NCBI GenBank assembly: GCA_943737045.1
Contig: CALSFV010000286.1
Coordinates: 258,501 to 322,500 of the forward strand
DNA length: 64,000 nucleotides
Origin: Parapristionchus giblindavisi
Taxonomy: Eukaryota; Nematoda; Chromadorea; Rhabditida; Diplogasteridae
Direction of reading: 5' to 3'
Made by a program: the position numbers and the translations under genes. This document shows, piece after piece, positions 61,440 through 64,000 of this stretch (position 1 is the first letter of the stretch; the number at the start of each line of letters is the position of its first letter). Below the pieces are notes generated by a model that was not told the DNA's origin, did no database searches, and saw nothing but the letters and a program-made list of their open reading frames with translations.

Positions 61440-63991
61440 ATGGCCAAGGTAGGTTGGTTCTATTATAGACGTAATCTAATAATTTAAATATTCTGCACAA
61501 ATATCGTTTCCAGCTAGTTTACACGAAGAGAGATGACTTTCTGGGTGCGGGCCCGTGTCGGTTCGCATGGCGACCAAACGGAAACTATCTGGCAGTGTCG
61601 GGGTAATACTAATTTATAGAATATCGATTAAAATATGTTCAAACTCGGCTGATATTATAAAAAAGAAAAGAAAAAGAGAAAAGTAAATGGTCTCTTCTTA
61701 TCGCCCACTATTTCTTCGTCTCTGACTAACAGAAGAAAAAACCATGTTTATGTCCTTTTATTGCTCTATTCAGGCTTAATTCATATATTCTATAACAAAA
61801 TTCAGATCTGCAAATATTATGTGCATATTCGACCGAAAAGGCGATGTGATCGATGCTCATCACACAACGGCGTCAGTTTGATCTTTGATCTTTTATTGTT
61901 GAACTATAATAGTTGATCTTTGATCTCTTATCTACTCTTTCTTCTTTATAACCTAATTCGTTCCTATTTACTCTTTGAAGCCCAACATCTGATCTTTGAT
62001 CTTTCGATCGATGATCTTTAATCATTGACATTATCAGAGCCGTAGTTGACTTTGCATGGGATCCGGAAGGCGATGTTGTGGCCATGTTGATAGAGAGGAG
62101 TCCTATGCTTACACTCTTCGATGTGGCCACCCATGGAGTCGATATGATCGATGTATCGACGGGACCACAGTATGGAGAGATATTATTGATTTAATTATGA
62201 CTGAAAATGAGAAAAAAAGTTAAACAATTTCACAACGTCAGTGTGGAAATTTTTTTGGGAGTTTCAAATTAGCTAGACGGCATTCTTTTAAAGTGTTACC
62301 GTATTAATCCAGTTGGGAAGCAATTCAATTATAGTGGGATACGGTAGATATTCAAATATGATGAGATACGGTAGATATCGATTATACAGGGAGTTTCCTC
62401 TATGCGTCGCATGGTCGCCAGTATCTCAGATACTCGCCGTCGGTAACAGTAATGGCAACATGATGATCTACGATCACCACAGTTCCAAGTGAGTCGATTG
62501 ATCTTTGATCTATGATCTTTGATCTCTGATCTACCTCAGAAAGAATCCAATCATGGGCAAGCATCAGCGTAAGATCACAAGCATAGTGATCTCGGCGAAC
62601 GGTGATATTGCGTGTGCTTCTGAAGACGCGAGTGTTACCGTATCCAATATGGAAGGAGATACGGTAGTGACGGCAGAGACTATCGTTAAGTGACTTTATT
62701 CTGTCCTTCAGATTCATACATTCTCAGCATCTGCGAATCCCACTCAAGTGAAGTTATCCGAGATGAGAGTTATGAATGACGATCGATCTACTTCTGTACA
62801 GACTGTGGTCAGATTATTATTTGCACAATATCATTATTATTTAATATACAAAATATTTCTCACCCTCTAACGATTTTTTCTGACGTATACATGAGATCAT
62901 TATGAGTGCGAGACTGAACTTGTTGACGATATATGTTTAAAGAAATTCTTTGCTCGTGAGACACAAAAAAAAACATCGTGTACCACAGTGTGCTTTGATT
63001 AGGATGACGTTTCCCACCACACCACATTTCAGCTGAGTTGCATTGTGGGCAACAAGCATTTGATGTTGGTGAATCTTGAAGATGCGTCAAGTACGATCAA
63101 TCTTGCCTTCCAAGAACACTATGGAGATATCACCACACATTCATGGTAAGAGATGATTACTGTAGATGGCGGGAAACTTGAATTTGAATTTGACCAGGTA
63201 TGATAATGGCCGGATTCTTGTCGGCTTCCGTACCGGTCACTGGGTATCGATCTCCGCTCGATCTTCTGAGATTGGCTCGGTAAGTAATCTACAGTATCTC
63301 CCGGGTTACTGTATGTTTCCATTCAGGAACTCCACGCGGAGAAGACCTTCAGTTCTTACCTGTCTGATCTATCTATCTGTCCTGGACTCAATAGGATCAG
63401 CACGGTCGGAGACAATCAGTTAGTGTTTGATCTTTGATCTTTAATTTTTGAACTTTGATCTTTGGTCCACCCACTTGGTTTTCAGAATTCGTACGTATGA
63501 CTTATTCTCATATCAAGTCACCGACGTCATCAACATCACCGATACAGAGAAGGGTACTGTAATACAGTAATCAATAAAATTAGGGATAAATCAATAATCC
63601 ATCACAGATCTGACTCAAGTTGAGATCTCACCGGATCTAAGACTCTGTGCAGTAGCATCGGCGGCTGGATTTATTGGTGTCTATCTAGTAAACGTCACCC
63701 AGATGGGCACCGCGTACAAGGTATACTGTATTCTGCAGATTCGAATCGATCACTAACTGACTCTTTTCCAGGATACTGTAGCCATACTGTCTAGCCTGGA
63801 TGAGATCTCTGTGATGCCTGAAGGAGATAAGGTGCTTTGTCATTGAGTGTTGTTTTATAGATTATCGATTTTCCAGAAGCACTCAATCACGGTGAATACC
63901 GTAGTGGAGCCGAGTGTAATCGCGGTGGGACCCCGTCACGTCGCAGTCGCCGTCAATAACACCGTCTGGTTCTATGACTACTCATCGCGCA
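61440..63991 (+). CDS. WDR19: WDR19 / IFT144, 5' part (cut by window end)
   Basis: Fourteen exons in phase: 61440-61448, 61514-61602, 61806-61871, 62038-62169, 62390-62488, 62540-62663, 62712-62804, 63033-63145, 63198-63279, 63327-63418, 63486-63553, 63608-63720, 63772-63831, 63877-63991, followed by a GTGAGT donor at the edge. The protein starts MAKLVYTKRDDFLGAG and shows the WDR19 N-terminal propeller: FAWRPNGNYLAVSG, IMCIFDRKGDVI, a VVDFAWDPEGDVVAML block, MGKHQRKITS, VTVSNMEGDT, YDNGRILVGFRTGHWVSIS. WDR19 is a core subunit of intraflagellar transport complex A, needed for retrograde transport in cilia. The rest lies beyond the window. The first coding exon is only 9 bases. Confidence 0.92.
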
Positions 63992-64000
63992 GTGAGTTGG

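Noticed and set aside
1..64000. CRISPR array, operon or phage-type system
   Set aside because: The window is clearly animal nuclear DNA with spliced genes; no regular repeat-spacer array is present.

Overview
This is an AT-rich, intron-dense animal nuclear DNA window. It carries a ciliary IFT144/WDR19 gene, a GATOR2 subunit (WDR24), a mitochondrial UbiB-family kinase (ADCK2), a GT92 glycosyltransferase and ribosomal protein S13 with intronic box C/D snoRNAs. I rebuilt the genes by hand from splice sites; for the named genes nearly all exon lengths and phases close exactly. Introns are mostly about 60-130 bp, except where transposable elements have enlarged them. I cannot place the animal more precisely than a non-vertebrate metazoan.

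Layout: 1-10 kb is mostly repeats plus part of an unrecognised minus-strand gene (1081-3187). A small secreted-protein gene (10083-11234, minus), an unrecognised membrane/coiled-coil gene (13253-16147, minus) and a complete 21-exon ADCK2 (17437-23504, minus) follow. A very long minus-strand gene then runs from 59641 to 24250. Its first 32 exons encode WDR24 (beta-propeller, inserts, RING-like zinc motifs) and 19 further in-frame exons encode an 815-residue basic, coiled-coil-rich part I do not recognise. These may be one fused gene or two tandem genes. A complete GT92 glycosyltransferase gene (49647-52681, plus) lies inside one WDR24 intron on the opposite strand. RPS13 (60022-61007, plus) is divergent from WDR24, and WDR19 (61440 to the window end, plus) is cut by the edge.

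The mobile-element content is striking. Seven long foldback elements (1.0-2.2 kb, almost pure inverted repeat) sit in introns or intergenic DNA. Two are bounded by TTAA, two by TA with Tc1/mariner-like ends, two share a GCGTAAG terminal motif, and one has ends like a hAT-like MITE. Small hAT-like MITEs with exact 8-bp target duplications are also present (five), with a 5'-truncated LINE reverse-transcriptase fragment that carries a foldback end. In five cases removing the element leaves an intron of ordinary to modest size.
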